In this document: positions 41,386-51,887 of the stretch, piece after piece
Position numbering within the stretch: the stretch's first letter is position 1
How the letters are laid out: every line of letters begins with the position of its first letter
Source: Ixodes scapularis
Lineage: Eukaryota > Arthropoda > Arachnida > Ixodida > Ixodidae
Length of the DNA stretch: 64,000 bases
Assembly (NCBI RefSeq): GCF_016920785.2
Contig: NW_024609884.1
Span: forward strand, 84,560,069-84,624,068
Direction: 5' to 3'
Made by a program: the position numbers and the translations under genes
The notes under the pieces: model-generated
Databases searched by the model: none
Told to the model about the DNA's origin: nothing
Seen by the model: the letters and a program-made list of their open reading frames with translations, nothing else

Positions 41386-43830
41386 TTGAAAGCCTGGTGA
41401 AAAAAGTCATAAGAGGTTATAAAATGTCAATAGCTTTTCATCTGACTTTCTCTAGCTTTTATGTTGACTTTCCTTTGAATATTGGCCTACTTTTTTATAA
41501 AAAAAAAGTCAACTGACTTTCTGTCGCCTCCAAGATGCTTTTTCTGAAGCTTTTCAATTGAAAAGCTACAACTTTTCAACCAAAAAAACTAAGCCTTTTA
41601 AAGAAAAAATTTTTGTACAGCTTAGCTGTTCATTCAACAAAGTTTTGGAAGCTTACTACAGCTTTCCACTCTGCTCCAAATTGCCTGCAGCAAAATAACG
41701 CCCCCCCCCCCCCTCCAAAAAAAAAAAAAAAAAAAAAACGCGAATTTTTTACATAATTTTTTATTTTGGATTTTGTTATGAAACGGCGTCCTTGTGCTAT
41801 TTGAAAGCTCTACACATCCAAAAAACTACAATTCACAAACGAAAACACAAACACAACCATGAAGCACTGAACACCTGAATCACAGTCTCTTTGATTGCTG
41901 CAGAGCTTTATACAGCCTACATACTGAAGGTAATCATTTGGCCGGTGACCACCTCAGCACTTTTTAAAGGGGTCCTGCAAGGACTTTCTTTTTACTGGTT
42001 TTTAATTTGCACCGAACCTGAGCGCACTGAACGTAAAAACTTAATGAAACTTTCATCTTCTCGAATTTCGCTTTATTTTAAAAGTTATAGGCCAATTAAA
42101 ATTACAAAAACAAGCAAAAAATAACCCCCTTCATAACGCCCTTGGTCCCTTGAGTGGCCGTGAACTAGAGGAGGGGCAGTGGGCTCAGCGAGCGCTCACG
42201 GCTGCCGCACTCCGTGTCGACGGCTCGAGAGGGCGCCACTGAAGCATGTTCTGGATAGGCTGTATGAAGCGGGCAGCCAGGGCGGCTCGCATTGCATTTG
42301 CTGTCTGATTAAACACTAGTTCAGCATGACACTTCATTGGCCACAAACGACAGCAAACACAGGGTAAATATCAGTTCAGAACGGGAACCACTTCGCGCTG
42401 CCATACCGCCAAAAGGCGAAACCGCAAGCCAAAGCTGCTCGCCGAAGGCCTTGGGAACGCTCGGAACCGGTTGGATCCTCCAGTCTATACGACCGAAGCG
42501 CCGCCGCGTACATCCGGGACCTTTATACGCTCGAAGCTATTTGGTGCCTGATCCACTACAGCTTTCTAGTATGCGCCGCCTTTTCCACCGCTTGTTGGCG
42601 GGTATGTCGACGGTTCATTTCTTGTTTTCGTACTTTCTAAACTGCATTTATTTCTCTTCTAATCTAAAATTGGGAACAAAAAGTACTTTTATAAATAATT
42701 GAAACGGTTCGCGCCACTTATATTTTGTATTTTGGCTAAAAAGAAGCTTTTAGCGGCTCTGACCAGTAGTGAGCCCATGACCGAAGACGTCACATTTCGC
42801 GCGCTTTCGGTACCGCGGGTCGCACCCGTCGGTGGAGGAGGTTTCCACGTCGTCCGGTTAAAATGTGACTCACTGATATTTAGTTACTCTCTCCGTGCCC
42901 GCTGGCTTGCCCAAACCCCGAGGGACGTAGAAACCGCAAAAAAAGGTACAGCGCTTAAATGTGATTGCAGGGCCCCTTTAAGATTCGAAGTATCCGATTT
43001 CTTTCTCGGGAGTCTGTCAAAGGGAAAATAGTGTTTCGTGGGCAATATCTCTTACGAAAAATCATTGGTTAAACTAATAATAATTCGGCACAGTCACTAA
43101 AACAACATCCGCAAAAACCACTCCTAGAAGAAATGGTGTCACTTCTCTGCATAGCACCACCAAGGACGAAGCGAGCAAGGCAGTTTCTCCACCTTAAAAT
43201 AGTTATTTTGATTTTATTTACTAGGTGACTTGTTTAATTTGGTCATTAAAGTCACTATAGTCACTTACAAAGTCAGAACGGCAGGGCATGCCTTTCGAAC
43301 GCCTGGCCTCCAGCACGCGCCCCATGCCTTCCGTCGTGCTTTGACTGCACGCGCGCGCTCGAGGAGCACGAACGCCGAAGCGTACGTTGTCAAGGGTAGA
43401 AGGCTCTCGCTGGACTTCGGGACAACTGAAGCTCCTCCCTCTCACCTTGTCAGAGACTATTGAAAAACTTGTGACTTTTGACATCGTGTCGAGGTGTACT
43501 ATGTTCAATAAAAAGTCAACTGAAAGTTTGGAGCTTTTCTATTGACACTGCCTACAGAGAGCGAACTGAACATTTTCAACACCAAGTAAACATAACGTCT
43601 CCAGTCATTCTGATTACACTGTCAACAGGGAGTCGGCAGAATAAAATCAATGTAAAGTTAATAGAAAGTCAACAGCTTTCCTTTTGACGGCTGAAGAAAA
43701 TCACCAGAAAAGTTTCAACACAAAATCAACAAACTTTGTGTTGACCATGTCAACAGGAAGTCAAAGTCAAAAGAAAGTAATCAGAGTCAACAAGAAGTCA
43801 ACACGTTTTTAATAAAAAGTCAAAAAATTT
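41386..43830. mobile_element. candidate element with GTCAAC/AAAGTC-rich ends
   Basis: The left part (41386-41660) and right part (43480-43830) are dense in degenerate units such as AAAGTCAAC and its complement GTTGACTTT, while the middle is not. A TTAA MITE is nested at 41968-42977. The pattern suggests one transposon with subterminal motif arrays, but exact termini were not found. Confidence 0.4.
41968..42977. mobile_element. TTAA-flanked MITE, 1010 bp
   Basis: Ends AGGGGTCCTGCAA and, inverted, AGGGGCCCTGCAA, with TTAA directly outside (41964-41967, 42978-42981). No recognisable coding sequence. Confidence 0.65.
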
Positions 43831-44350
43831 TTTAGGGGTCCTGAGCCCGGGGACGCAAGAGGAACAGGGCTTCCGCGACTCCCGCAAAGCGGAGAACGAC
43901 GAGGCGCACAGCCGCCTGTCATCGCGCTCGAGGACCAGAGTTTCCAGCGCCACTAGGAGTCCCAGGGCAAGGATGGCAGCGGCAGGGAAGAGCAAGAGGC
44001 GAAGGTCTAGGCGCAGCAAGTCCACAACTGGTCGGTCATCCCCAGCGATGAACAGGGAAATCAGGGCGAGCAAGAAACCTGCGAAAAGGAGGTCCAGAAA
44101 GCGCAACGGGGCTGGGGAGTCTGGCGTGAAAAAATCCGCTTTGAAGAGAGTGTCGCGCAACAAGTAACTGTTCCGCCTTTGCAACTCCCGAAGATTGGAA
44201 TAAAGGCAAAATTCAACCAACTCACAGGGGTTTTCCTGGTGTCTATGCAGCTCTTCGAGGGACAATAATGCTCAAAATTAAATTATTTATTTTCTACAAT
44301 ACTCAACTCTGCCCGTAATTACTCGGAGAGATAAAAAGTGAAAGCCGTTT
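43831..44350. other. unassigned, Arg/Ser-rich frames
   Basis: Open frames on both strands (43798-44265 minus, 43973-44167 plus) are compositionally biased. The plus frame encodes KSKRRRSRRSKSTTGR, resembling small basic proteins only by composition. No confident call. Confidence 0.35.
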
Positions 44351-44448
44351 ACAACTCCCTGTAACGCCGAATTGGAGCGCAGCTCTTGAGGGGGAGGAGG
44401 GAGGGTACTGAAGGGAGGGTAGACCCCTCCTCCTCCTCCTCCCCTCAT

Positions 44449-44850
44449 TCTTTAATATGCTCCGGGGGGTCACCTGACCTCGGGGGAGGGGGTCACGTGA
44501 CCTCGGGGGGGGGGGGGGGGTGTCACGTGACTTAGGGGGAAGGGGGGTCAGTGACCTCGAGGAGGGGCCACGTGACCTCGGGGGTCACGTGACCTTGGGG
44601 GTCACGTGGGGGTCACCTTGACCTCGGGGGTCGCGTGACCTTGGGGGGTCTATGACCTGGGGTCACGTGACCTTGGGGTCACGTGACCTCGCGTGAGCTT
44701 GGGGGTCATGTGGGGGTTACCTTGGGGGGTCATGTGACCGTGAGGTGACCTTAGGAGGGGTCACGTGACCTGGGGTCACGTGACCTTGGGGGCACATGAC
44801 CTTGGGGTGACCTTGGGGGTCGCGCGACCTTGGGGTGACCTTGGTTACGC
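44449..44850. repeat. degenerate tandem array of GGTCACGTGACCT units
   Basis: A minisatellite-like run in G-rich DNA with nine exact CACGTG palindromes between about 44490 and 44790 and many TGACCTTGGGG variants. A repeat containing GCGCAGCTCTT lies on the left (44380) and, inverted, on the right (44881). CACGTG is the core of bHLH E-boxes and TGACCT is a nuclear-receptor half-site (known), but nothing shows use here. Confidence 0.8.
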
Positions 44851-44892
44851 GGACGCCGCTCAAGCCGGAAACGGGCGCCTAAGAGCTGCGCT

Positions 44893-45619
44893 GTAAAAAG
44901 GGATCATGAAACGGTACTGAATATTTGAACTTTACTTTTGGCAATTTCCGCCACGTGTTTTCGAGCCTACTCTCGGGGCTTCGTCTTTAGACCACCAGGC
45001 GCTGTGAATATTTGATTCGCTGGAGACGGCTGGAGAGCGAACCTGCCGCCACAGCTTTCTGTTCTAGCCGCCGGGTGCCGTCGATTTCGCAGGAGTGGAC
45101 AATTCTCGGGCTTAGCTTTCTGTAACATTTTAGAAGTGAAAAGTGCGCACACTTTTCATTGCCGGTTGAGGTGTGCGAGCGCACGAACACATATACACAG
45201 CTGTAGATTCATTACCACAAAATGTTGGCCCTAAATATAACTAAATATCGCATGGGAGACAAGCGATATTTCCGCAAGGAGCAAGAAACTTGATTTTCAC
45301 TGAAATTGCGAACCGATGGGTAAACTGATCATCTTTCTTTCCAATTTTTTTTTTACTTTATCGTTATCTGCTCAAGCCTAAATGGTTCCAGATGCGTGAC
45401 TAAATGCTGCTCACGCATTCGCGCACCCACACCAGTTCTCACTTCAAACGAGCCTGGAAGCCTTTCACCGTCGTGCCGCCTATATATTCGTCCGCCGTAC
45501 CGATCCTGCCGCAGAGGCGCCCTTCAGCGGTGCCACCCAAGCTGCACTCCACCAGGCTACGAGATGGCGCAGTCTGCATCATAGGAGACAGCTGGCCTCT
45601 GTCCGGCTGTTCTGCTGCC
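44893..45619. other. unassigned stretch
   Basis: No gene recognised in the 0.7 kb before the next TTAA element. Confidence 0.4.
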
Positions 45620-45623
45620 TTAA

Positions 45624-46326
45624 AGGACCCATGAAACGAATTTTAGGCTGGAGTAAATCAATTTATATTGGGATTTTACTAATAGCACATCGTTCAGTGG
45701 GCCAAAAGAACAAAGGTAGAAAGTCAGAAGCCTGACTTTCGCTACGAAAATTTGCAAAACATAGCGGACTATTTTGTACCTCCTTCCCTTCGTAAACTCT
45801 CCGCCTTTTCACTGCGATACATCCGCGGACCCCGCAGCGCGTCACCGGGCTACTAGCCACCATAACCGGGCCCCCGCAGCGCGTCACCAGGGCCCAAGCG
45901 CACGTCACACGACACCGGACCTCACTTAATCCCTTTACCCCTAAGCTGACATTGCGGTGGAAGCTACGCGCTTGCCGGACCAATCAGCCGTCTCCCTTTC
46001 ATCACCTGACCTCATTCTCTGCGGGTCGGTATGCGCGAGAGAGCATGATCACGTGGAAAATGTGTGGCTGGCCCAACGAGCACATAGCTTCCACAGCACT
46101 GTCAGCTTCGGGGTGAACGGGGTGGGGAAAGCAACTAGTCGGAATTTTGAGCGACGGGCTAATCTTCTAGGGGGACAATGGCTGTGTCCGGCTAGTCAAG
46201 CGAGATTCCGAACAAGAGGGGACTCCCCCCTTTTCGACTTCTTGAACTGTTTGGTTCAATGCGCGATTTATGAGTTGAGGAGGAAAGCTAAACAGAAAAA
46301 AGTTGAAAAAGCGTTTCATGACTCCT
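45624..46326. mobile_element. TTAA-flanked MITE, 703 bp
   Basis: Ends AGGACCCATGAAACG and, inverted, AGGAGTCATGAAACG. TTAA flanks at 45620-45623 and 46327-46330. The right TTAA is shared with the next element, which begins at 46331. Confidence 0.75.
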
Positions 46327-46330
46327 TTAA

Positions 46331-46858
46331 GCGCGATCCAAACCAACGCTTCTTTTTGCGCCTGTAGGTCGTGCGGCTGCGGATGTGACGTATTTTCGTG
46401 ACGTCGCGCCGCTTCTTCGCTCCTTCCGGGCGCGCACAAGAAAGTTGGTTGATTTCAACTTCTTTCTCAACGCGCACAAAAACGCGCGGTGACGTAGTAG
46501 GGCGCTCCTGTGTCCCGGCCAATCGGTGGAGGGCAAGCTAGTTCCGGCTCCGCGTTTCTCGCCGTCTGGCTGCCCTCTCCTCCCCCCCTTTTATTCTCTT
46601 CCAACATGACAACGCGATCTCTCTCTCTCTCTTTCTCTCGCCGTCTGGCCGGCCAGTCTGTCGCAGTTGCACCTTGCTTGTGCGCTCGTGCCTGCGTGCG
46701 CGCGTGCGCGCTCGCCCGAAGTTTCGCCCGTCCAAACCAAAGCGCACGGTTCTGACTCAGAAAGCGCGCCCGGAAACAGCAAAAACGCCACGAAATGCGT
46801 CACATCCGCAGCCGCACAACCTACAGGCGCAAAAAGAAGCGTTGGTTTGGATCGCGCT
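46331..46858. mobile_element. TTAA unit A (TIR GCGCGATCCAAACCAACGC)
   Basis: Begins GCGCGATCCAAACCAACGC after TTAA and ends with its inverted copy before TTAA at 46859-46862. The interior has CT microsatellite (46616-46640) and GC-rich DNA. It is largely an inverted copy of unit B that follows, so A and B form a palindrome centred near 46860. Confidence 0.75.
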
Positions 46859-46862
46859 TTAA

Positions 46863-47418
46863 GCGCGATCCAAACCAACGCTTCTTTTTGCGCCGGTAGC
46901 TCTTGCGGCTGCGGATGTGACGCATTTCCTGACGTTTTTGCTGTTTCCGGGCGCGCTTTCTGAGTCAGAACCGTGCGCTTTGGTTTGGACGGGCCAGCTT
47001 CGGGCGAGCGCGCACGCGCGCAACAGACTGGCCGGCCAGGCCAGTCTGTCGCAGCCAGAAGGCGGCGAGAGAGAGAGAGAGAGAGAGATCGCGTTGTTAT
47101 GTTGGAAGAGAATAAAAGTGGGGGGAGGAGAGGGCCAATTGTGGATGCGCACCGGGCGCTTTTGTCACTTGCTCTGAGAAGGCGGCGAAGAAACGCGGAG
47201 CCGGAACTAGCTTGCCCTCCACCGATTGGCCGGGACACAGGAGCGCCCTGCTACGTCACCGCGCGTTTTTGTGCGCGTTGAGAAAGAAGTTGAAATTATC
47301 CAACTTTTTTGTGCGCGCCCGGAAGGAGCGAAGAAGTGGCACGACGTCACGAAAATACGTCATATCCGCAGCCGCACGACCTACAGGCGCAAAAAGAAGC
47401 GTTGGTTTGGATCGCGCT
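46863..47418. mobile_element. TTAA unit B, inverted copy of unit A
   Basis: Same termini as unit A, in the opposite orientation: its right half (GA microsatellite at about 47069-47090, then GCGGAGCCGGAACTAGCTTG) matches the left half of A inverted. TTAA at 47419-47422 separates it from unit C. Confidence 0.75.
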
Positions 47419-47422
47419 TTAA

Positions 47423-47812
47423 GCGCATTACAAACCAACGCGTTTTTGTGCGCGCGTAGGCCGTGCGCTTCCCGGAAATTGCGTATTTCGTGACGTTTTT
47501 GCTGTTTCCGGTGCGCTTTCTGTGTCACAGCCATGCGTGTTGGGTACGACGGTGCGCGTTTGGGCGAGCGGAGAGCATCTGCGCCAGACGGCGAAGAAAC
47601 GCGGAGCCGGAAGTAGTGCCCTCCTCCGATTGGCCGGGAGAGGAGCGCCCTACTACGTCACAGCGCGTTTTCGTGCGCGTTCAGAAAAAGTTGAAATCAT
47701 CCAAATTTCTCATGCGCGCCCGGAAGGCGCAAGGAATCAGCGCGACGTGACGAAATACGCAATTTCCGGGAGACGCACGGCCTACGCGCGCACAAAAACG
47801 CGTTGGTTTGGG
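47423..47812. mobile_element. TTAA unit C, diverged relative
   Basis: Starts GCGCATTACAAACCAACGC and ends CGTTGGTTTGGG before TTTTAT. Shares internal blocks with unit B, such as GCGCGCCCGGAAGG and CGGCGAAGAAACGCGGAGCC, but is shorter and diverged. The right TTAA is degenerate. Confidence 0.6.
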
Positions 47813-49002
47813 TTTTATGCAGCCCTCCTTCGACATTCCTGCTCGTCCTCATGGCTTGCACTGACGTCACATCGCTTTTGACCACCATGTAAGAGGAGGG
47901 GAGGGAAGCTGCTTTTGTAAGATTTTTGAGTGTCGGGGTAATCTTCTATAATCTTCTGGGAGGACATTAGCGACGTCTGTGCAAATCCGGAAGGCACGAA
48001 AGAGGATCCTGATAAGGGGGAGCTCCTTCTCCTCTTCTCCGGTGGTCATCGGAGCGCTCTTTGAATGGCGTCACGTGCAAGCCACGTACACGGACTGGAG
48101 CTCTCCAACCCGTACTTGCTCGTACTCTCCGCCACTGCGACTCGTGCTTACTACGACCAGCCTCAGTGTGGCGAAGCCTGCCTTCCTCACTGACACTGAC
48201 TCCATCTTGCCGAGGAGACATTCGGGACCTCCAATGCGATGCGGCAAGATATGTTTTGTTTTTTGCCTATCTAAACCAAATTTGTATGTGTGTTTTAGAG
48301 GGGTACCGTATAGAGAGTTAGTTTTGCGGGCACACCTGTCTGCATGGGCCTTTCCGCAGAACGCGCACACCATCCGTGCTTACCCTCCCTCCATTTTTTT
48401 TAAGTGCAATAAAGTATGAACGAAACGGTCCACCAGCATTTTCCACGCACGAACAGTGCAGGACTAGCACAGAAGCTTCCAGTTAAGCGGAATTTATTGT
48501 TTGTTGCGTAGCAGTCCATAGTTTCCTGCACTTCGCACACCATCTGGGCCTTCCTAACAGGTGCAAGATACTGAGAAAAATTATTTAAGTTAGTGAGTAC
48601 CAGGTTGAAAAGTAACTGAGTAGAGTACTAAATACTCAAGTCCGAAAAGTATCTGATAAAACTACTAAATACTCGAAAAAAGTAACTCGATACTTTCAGA
48701 TACTCTTAAGTTAGAATTTATTCTGTAATTTACTGTTAAACAACTAACTACGGAAGAAAAGATATAAAAAAGCGCCATTACCAAAATTCTTTATTGGCTA
48801 GCGGGAACAGCTGGTTTTCGAAATTTGCGTCCCACAACTTGCCCCCGTCGCTTTTAAACTACGGTGGCTGGAAGGGGAAGTGTGACGGGCGGCGTATGGC
48901 GCGCCATGTCAGAGAGGGGCGCCATACGCGGTGAATATTTTGAGAGAGCCTAGATTGTAGGAGAGGGTCCATCTTAAACCATAGGGTGCGTTTGCAACTT
49001 AA
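47813..49002. other. unassigned stretch
   Basis: No gene recognised. The plus frame 47979-48419 and the minus frame 48071-48373 are antisense to one another and carry no known motif. AATAAA lies near 48406. Confidence 0.4.
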
Positions 49003-49698
49003 AGGGGCACTGACACATCAAAATCATATTTTTTTTTATTATCCGAAACGATTGATAACGATGCCGGGACATTACCCTCAAAATTCGAAATTTGGGAATT
49101 CAGTATTTGTGAAGTAAAAAAACAATTTCCAAATGCCGAATTCGAAGTTCCCGCGCGATCGGCGCCGGTGCCTTGACGTCAAAAATCGCGGAGACCTGAG
49201 AGTCGACTTTCTTTCACCACCCCCTGCTGTTGCCATGGCGACCCAAAGCGAGGAGGAAAGGAGTGAGCGCAGGTGTTGGTGAGCGGCGGCCGCGGCGGCG
49301 TTGCGGCGGACCGGTTTTGAGCGGTGTCGCCTGTTTTCCGTTGGAGGACACAAATCCAGGAGACGGCACCACAACGAACTCCCGATTTTTGGTATTTCAA
49401 AAAGAAGGGCCGTAGTGCGTTCGCAATTGCGTTAAAAAACATGTTTTACGATTGCCGTTATTAAATGTTATAGAGATGTCGCCTACAAAGCTTCTAAATT
49501 TCCTGATTTTTGACGTCACCGATCAAAAGAAGCGAGGAGGCGAGAGGCGGGAAAATCAAACGCCAAAAATAAAAAGGCGCGCGCGCGCGCGGGAAAAATT
49601 TTTTTTCGCGATGCGGTTTTTTTTGCGTGTCTATGACTGCAACTTGCATCGTTTTAGACAATAAAAATAAATACGACCTTTGGGGTGTCAGTGCCCCT
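49003..49698. mobile_element. TTAA-flanked MITE, 696 bp
   Basis: Perfect 14-bp inverted ends AGGGGCACTGACAC, with TTAA directly outside (48999-49002, 49699-49702). Non-coding. Confidence 0.85.
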
Positions 49699-49702
49699 TT
49701 AA

Positions 49703-51000
49703 TGGCGGACGCCGTCGGCGAAGATTGTTCGCAACTGCGCATGCGCTGCGTCTTCGCCTGGCGAGGAGGAAAGCAGGCGGAGAGGCTGGAACGCTCGCAG
49801 ACGAAAGACGCGTTCGGCACCTCCTCGCAGCTCGTATTGCAAATGCGGCCCATTGACCACGTGACCCGGATCCAGCAGTTGTAAAATCTCTGTAATGTAG
49901 GACCTCTCAAAATTTTTGGGGCCGCTGACTCTCCTGCGGTCCCCAAAAATATATTCGTGTGTCCCAAGCGGCGGGTCCCCAAAAATTTCTTCGCGGAATT
50001 TTCATCGCGGAATTCAGGCGCATGACCCATTTAACGGGTGAAACGTGCGCAATTCATGTAGTTACAGAAACCCGAGTCAAATTATAAAGAAGCTATGTGA
50101 CCCTTCATTCAACACACGCGCACGTGTGTTGCGATGAAAATCTTTGCCATCGCGAGGGGATCAGCGGTCTGCAGGCGAGTCGTTTTCGTCGCGACTCTGT
50201 GCAGCCCTTCGCTCCCGCCCAGCGGCGTAGGCGAGGGGAAGGGGTGGGGGGTCGAACCCTCCCCCCCATATGCTAAAGCTACCCCCCCCCCCCCCCCCCC
50301 CCCCCCCCGTGGGTGGGGAGGGGCCGCTCGGTCTCCTGCTCACGCAGTCGGTTTTGCACGAGGCGCGGAGCAACGGGGGAGCGCGGACTATTTTACACTT
50401 ATATGCTTTCGTGAAAAATGCTTGTGGGGTAGAAAATGCTCAAATTAATAAATTATGCAATATTGCTTTTTCATTCATGTTTATTCGATAGAATGCGGAA
50501 CTTGATCACAGTATTTAGAGAACGGATATTTCAAAACATTTGTAGGGTGAAGGATGGCAAGTTCAAGGCAAAGTATAACAAACTATGTTCCCTGAAATAC
50601 AGAGTTTAATCAAACCAAAGTGAACATAACAAAACGCGCACATGGTGATAAAATAAAACAATGTCAGTGATCTAAGGATTATTAAAGGAATTGTAAAAAC
50701 AATTGCACTGTAAGCAACGGGTGTCGCTGCGCTCACACACAACTTGTGTACTGATCAGAATTACGTGCTTTCAACTAGAAATTACCGTGAATACAAAGGT
50801 AAATGTGACTAGTTGTTTCAGAAAGCAATTTGCAGGCTCACTTTATTATCTCATTTATGCCGAGCGCTTACGCATTAAGATGCAGCCGCCTGCGGTCACG
50901 GCAAAAAATATCCAGGACGTCCTCTGCTTGAAATTCAATGTCGCGGTGAACATTCAAAAGCGCTGGACCGAGCCACTCATTCGAAGTGGACGCTCTCAGG
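49703..51000. other. unassigned stretch with poly-C tract
   Basis: No gene recognised. A C run of about 29 nt lies at 50281-50309; the sequence before it, CAGCGGCGTAGGCG at 50219, looks like one end of another hAT-type element. Confidence 0.45.
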
Positions 51001-51271
51001 CAGTGGCGTACCAACTTGCTTTTGATGGGGGGGGGGGGGGGGGGGGGGGGGCAAACCAGACCCCCCCCCCCTCTCCCCCTCCCCCCAGGGCAAGGGGACG
51101 GTGTCCTTGGTATCCCTTGGGCGCCGCCAGCCAGTGTCTGCACTGCCCAGTGCCGGCTGTTTCAGGGGGGGGGGGGGGGGGGCAAACACATGCCTTGCCC
51201 CCCCCCCCCCCCCCACTCTAAGAACTGGGGGGTCAAGCGCACCCCTTGCCCCCCCGGTTGGTACGCCCATG
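51001..51271. mobile_element. hAT-type MITE built of G and C runs
   Basis: Left end CAGTGGCGTACC and right end GGTACGCCCATG are inverted repeats. A perfect 8-bp duplication, CTCTCAGG, flanks it (50993-51000, 51272-51279), as expected for hAT. The interior alternates long poly-G (51027-51050, about 51166-51182) and poly-C (about 51060-51070, 51200-51214) tracts. 271 bp, non-coding. Confidence 0.8.
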
Positions 51272-51887
51272 CTCTCAGGTATGTTTTTAACCGTCGTAGT
51301 GAAGAGAACGAGCGCTCAGCTTCCGCCGTTGTTGCGGGCAGAGTCGCTAGGATCTTGAGGAGACGATTGACGTTCTGATATAGGGCCTCCGGACAGAAGG
51401 CGACCGTCAGTAGCGCAGACGTGGCGGGTGTTTCACGTTTCTCCCTCTTGCGTTGGACGCCTAAAATGTTCCTATTTTTGGCGAAGTTTCCCTCATTTTG
51501 CGAAATTTCTGTCCATCGAGACGTCCGTCTTGATGATCGTTTACGGATGCGATGAAGTCCGTCTTGCTTTCTGCTTTGCATGTCGAGGTGGCATCCCATG
51601 CAATTTCTTGCAACCTTGTCGGTTGCAAGCTAAGAAAAAACCGGAAATGCCTCTCAGAGGAAAATGTAATCCTACGCCGAGAAACGCCAGCCAATCGTTT
51701 TCATGACGTCACGATTCCGTGGACCAATCGCGATCCTTTTGAAAAAAAAAAGAAAATCCCAACATGGCTGCTGGCCTTAGCAACGCGACGCTAGTTTCTC
51801 GTGACAATAGTAGTAGTAGTAACAAATTTATTCCGAAAAAGGGTGGCACTTGGCCTGTTTGGGAAGGGGCTAAAGGGGTGTTACGAG

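Noticed and set aside
43798..44265. 155-codon minus-strand ORF and its Arg/Ser-rich antisense frame
   Set aside because: Leu- and Arg-biased low complexity on both strands, no motif, lies between repeats.
44449..44850. CRISPR-like or regularly spaced repeat array
   Set aside because: The units are degenerate, unequally spaced and have no spacers. The sequence is eukaryotic and G-rich, so this is a minisatellite-like array.
46447..47750. numerous Arg-rich ORFs on both strands
   Set aside because: They follow the inverted symmetry of TTAA units A, B and C and the CT/GA microsatellites, so they are by-products of the palindrome.
47979..48419. 146-codon ORF as a gene
   Set aside because: Antisense frame of similar length exists, no motif found; AATAAA nearby is common in A/T-rich DNA.
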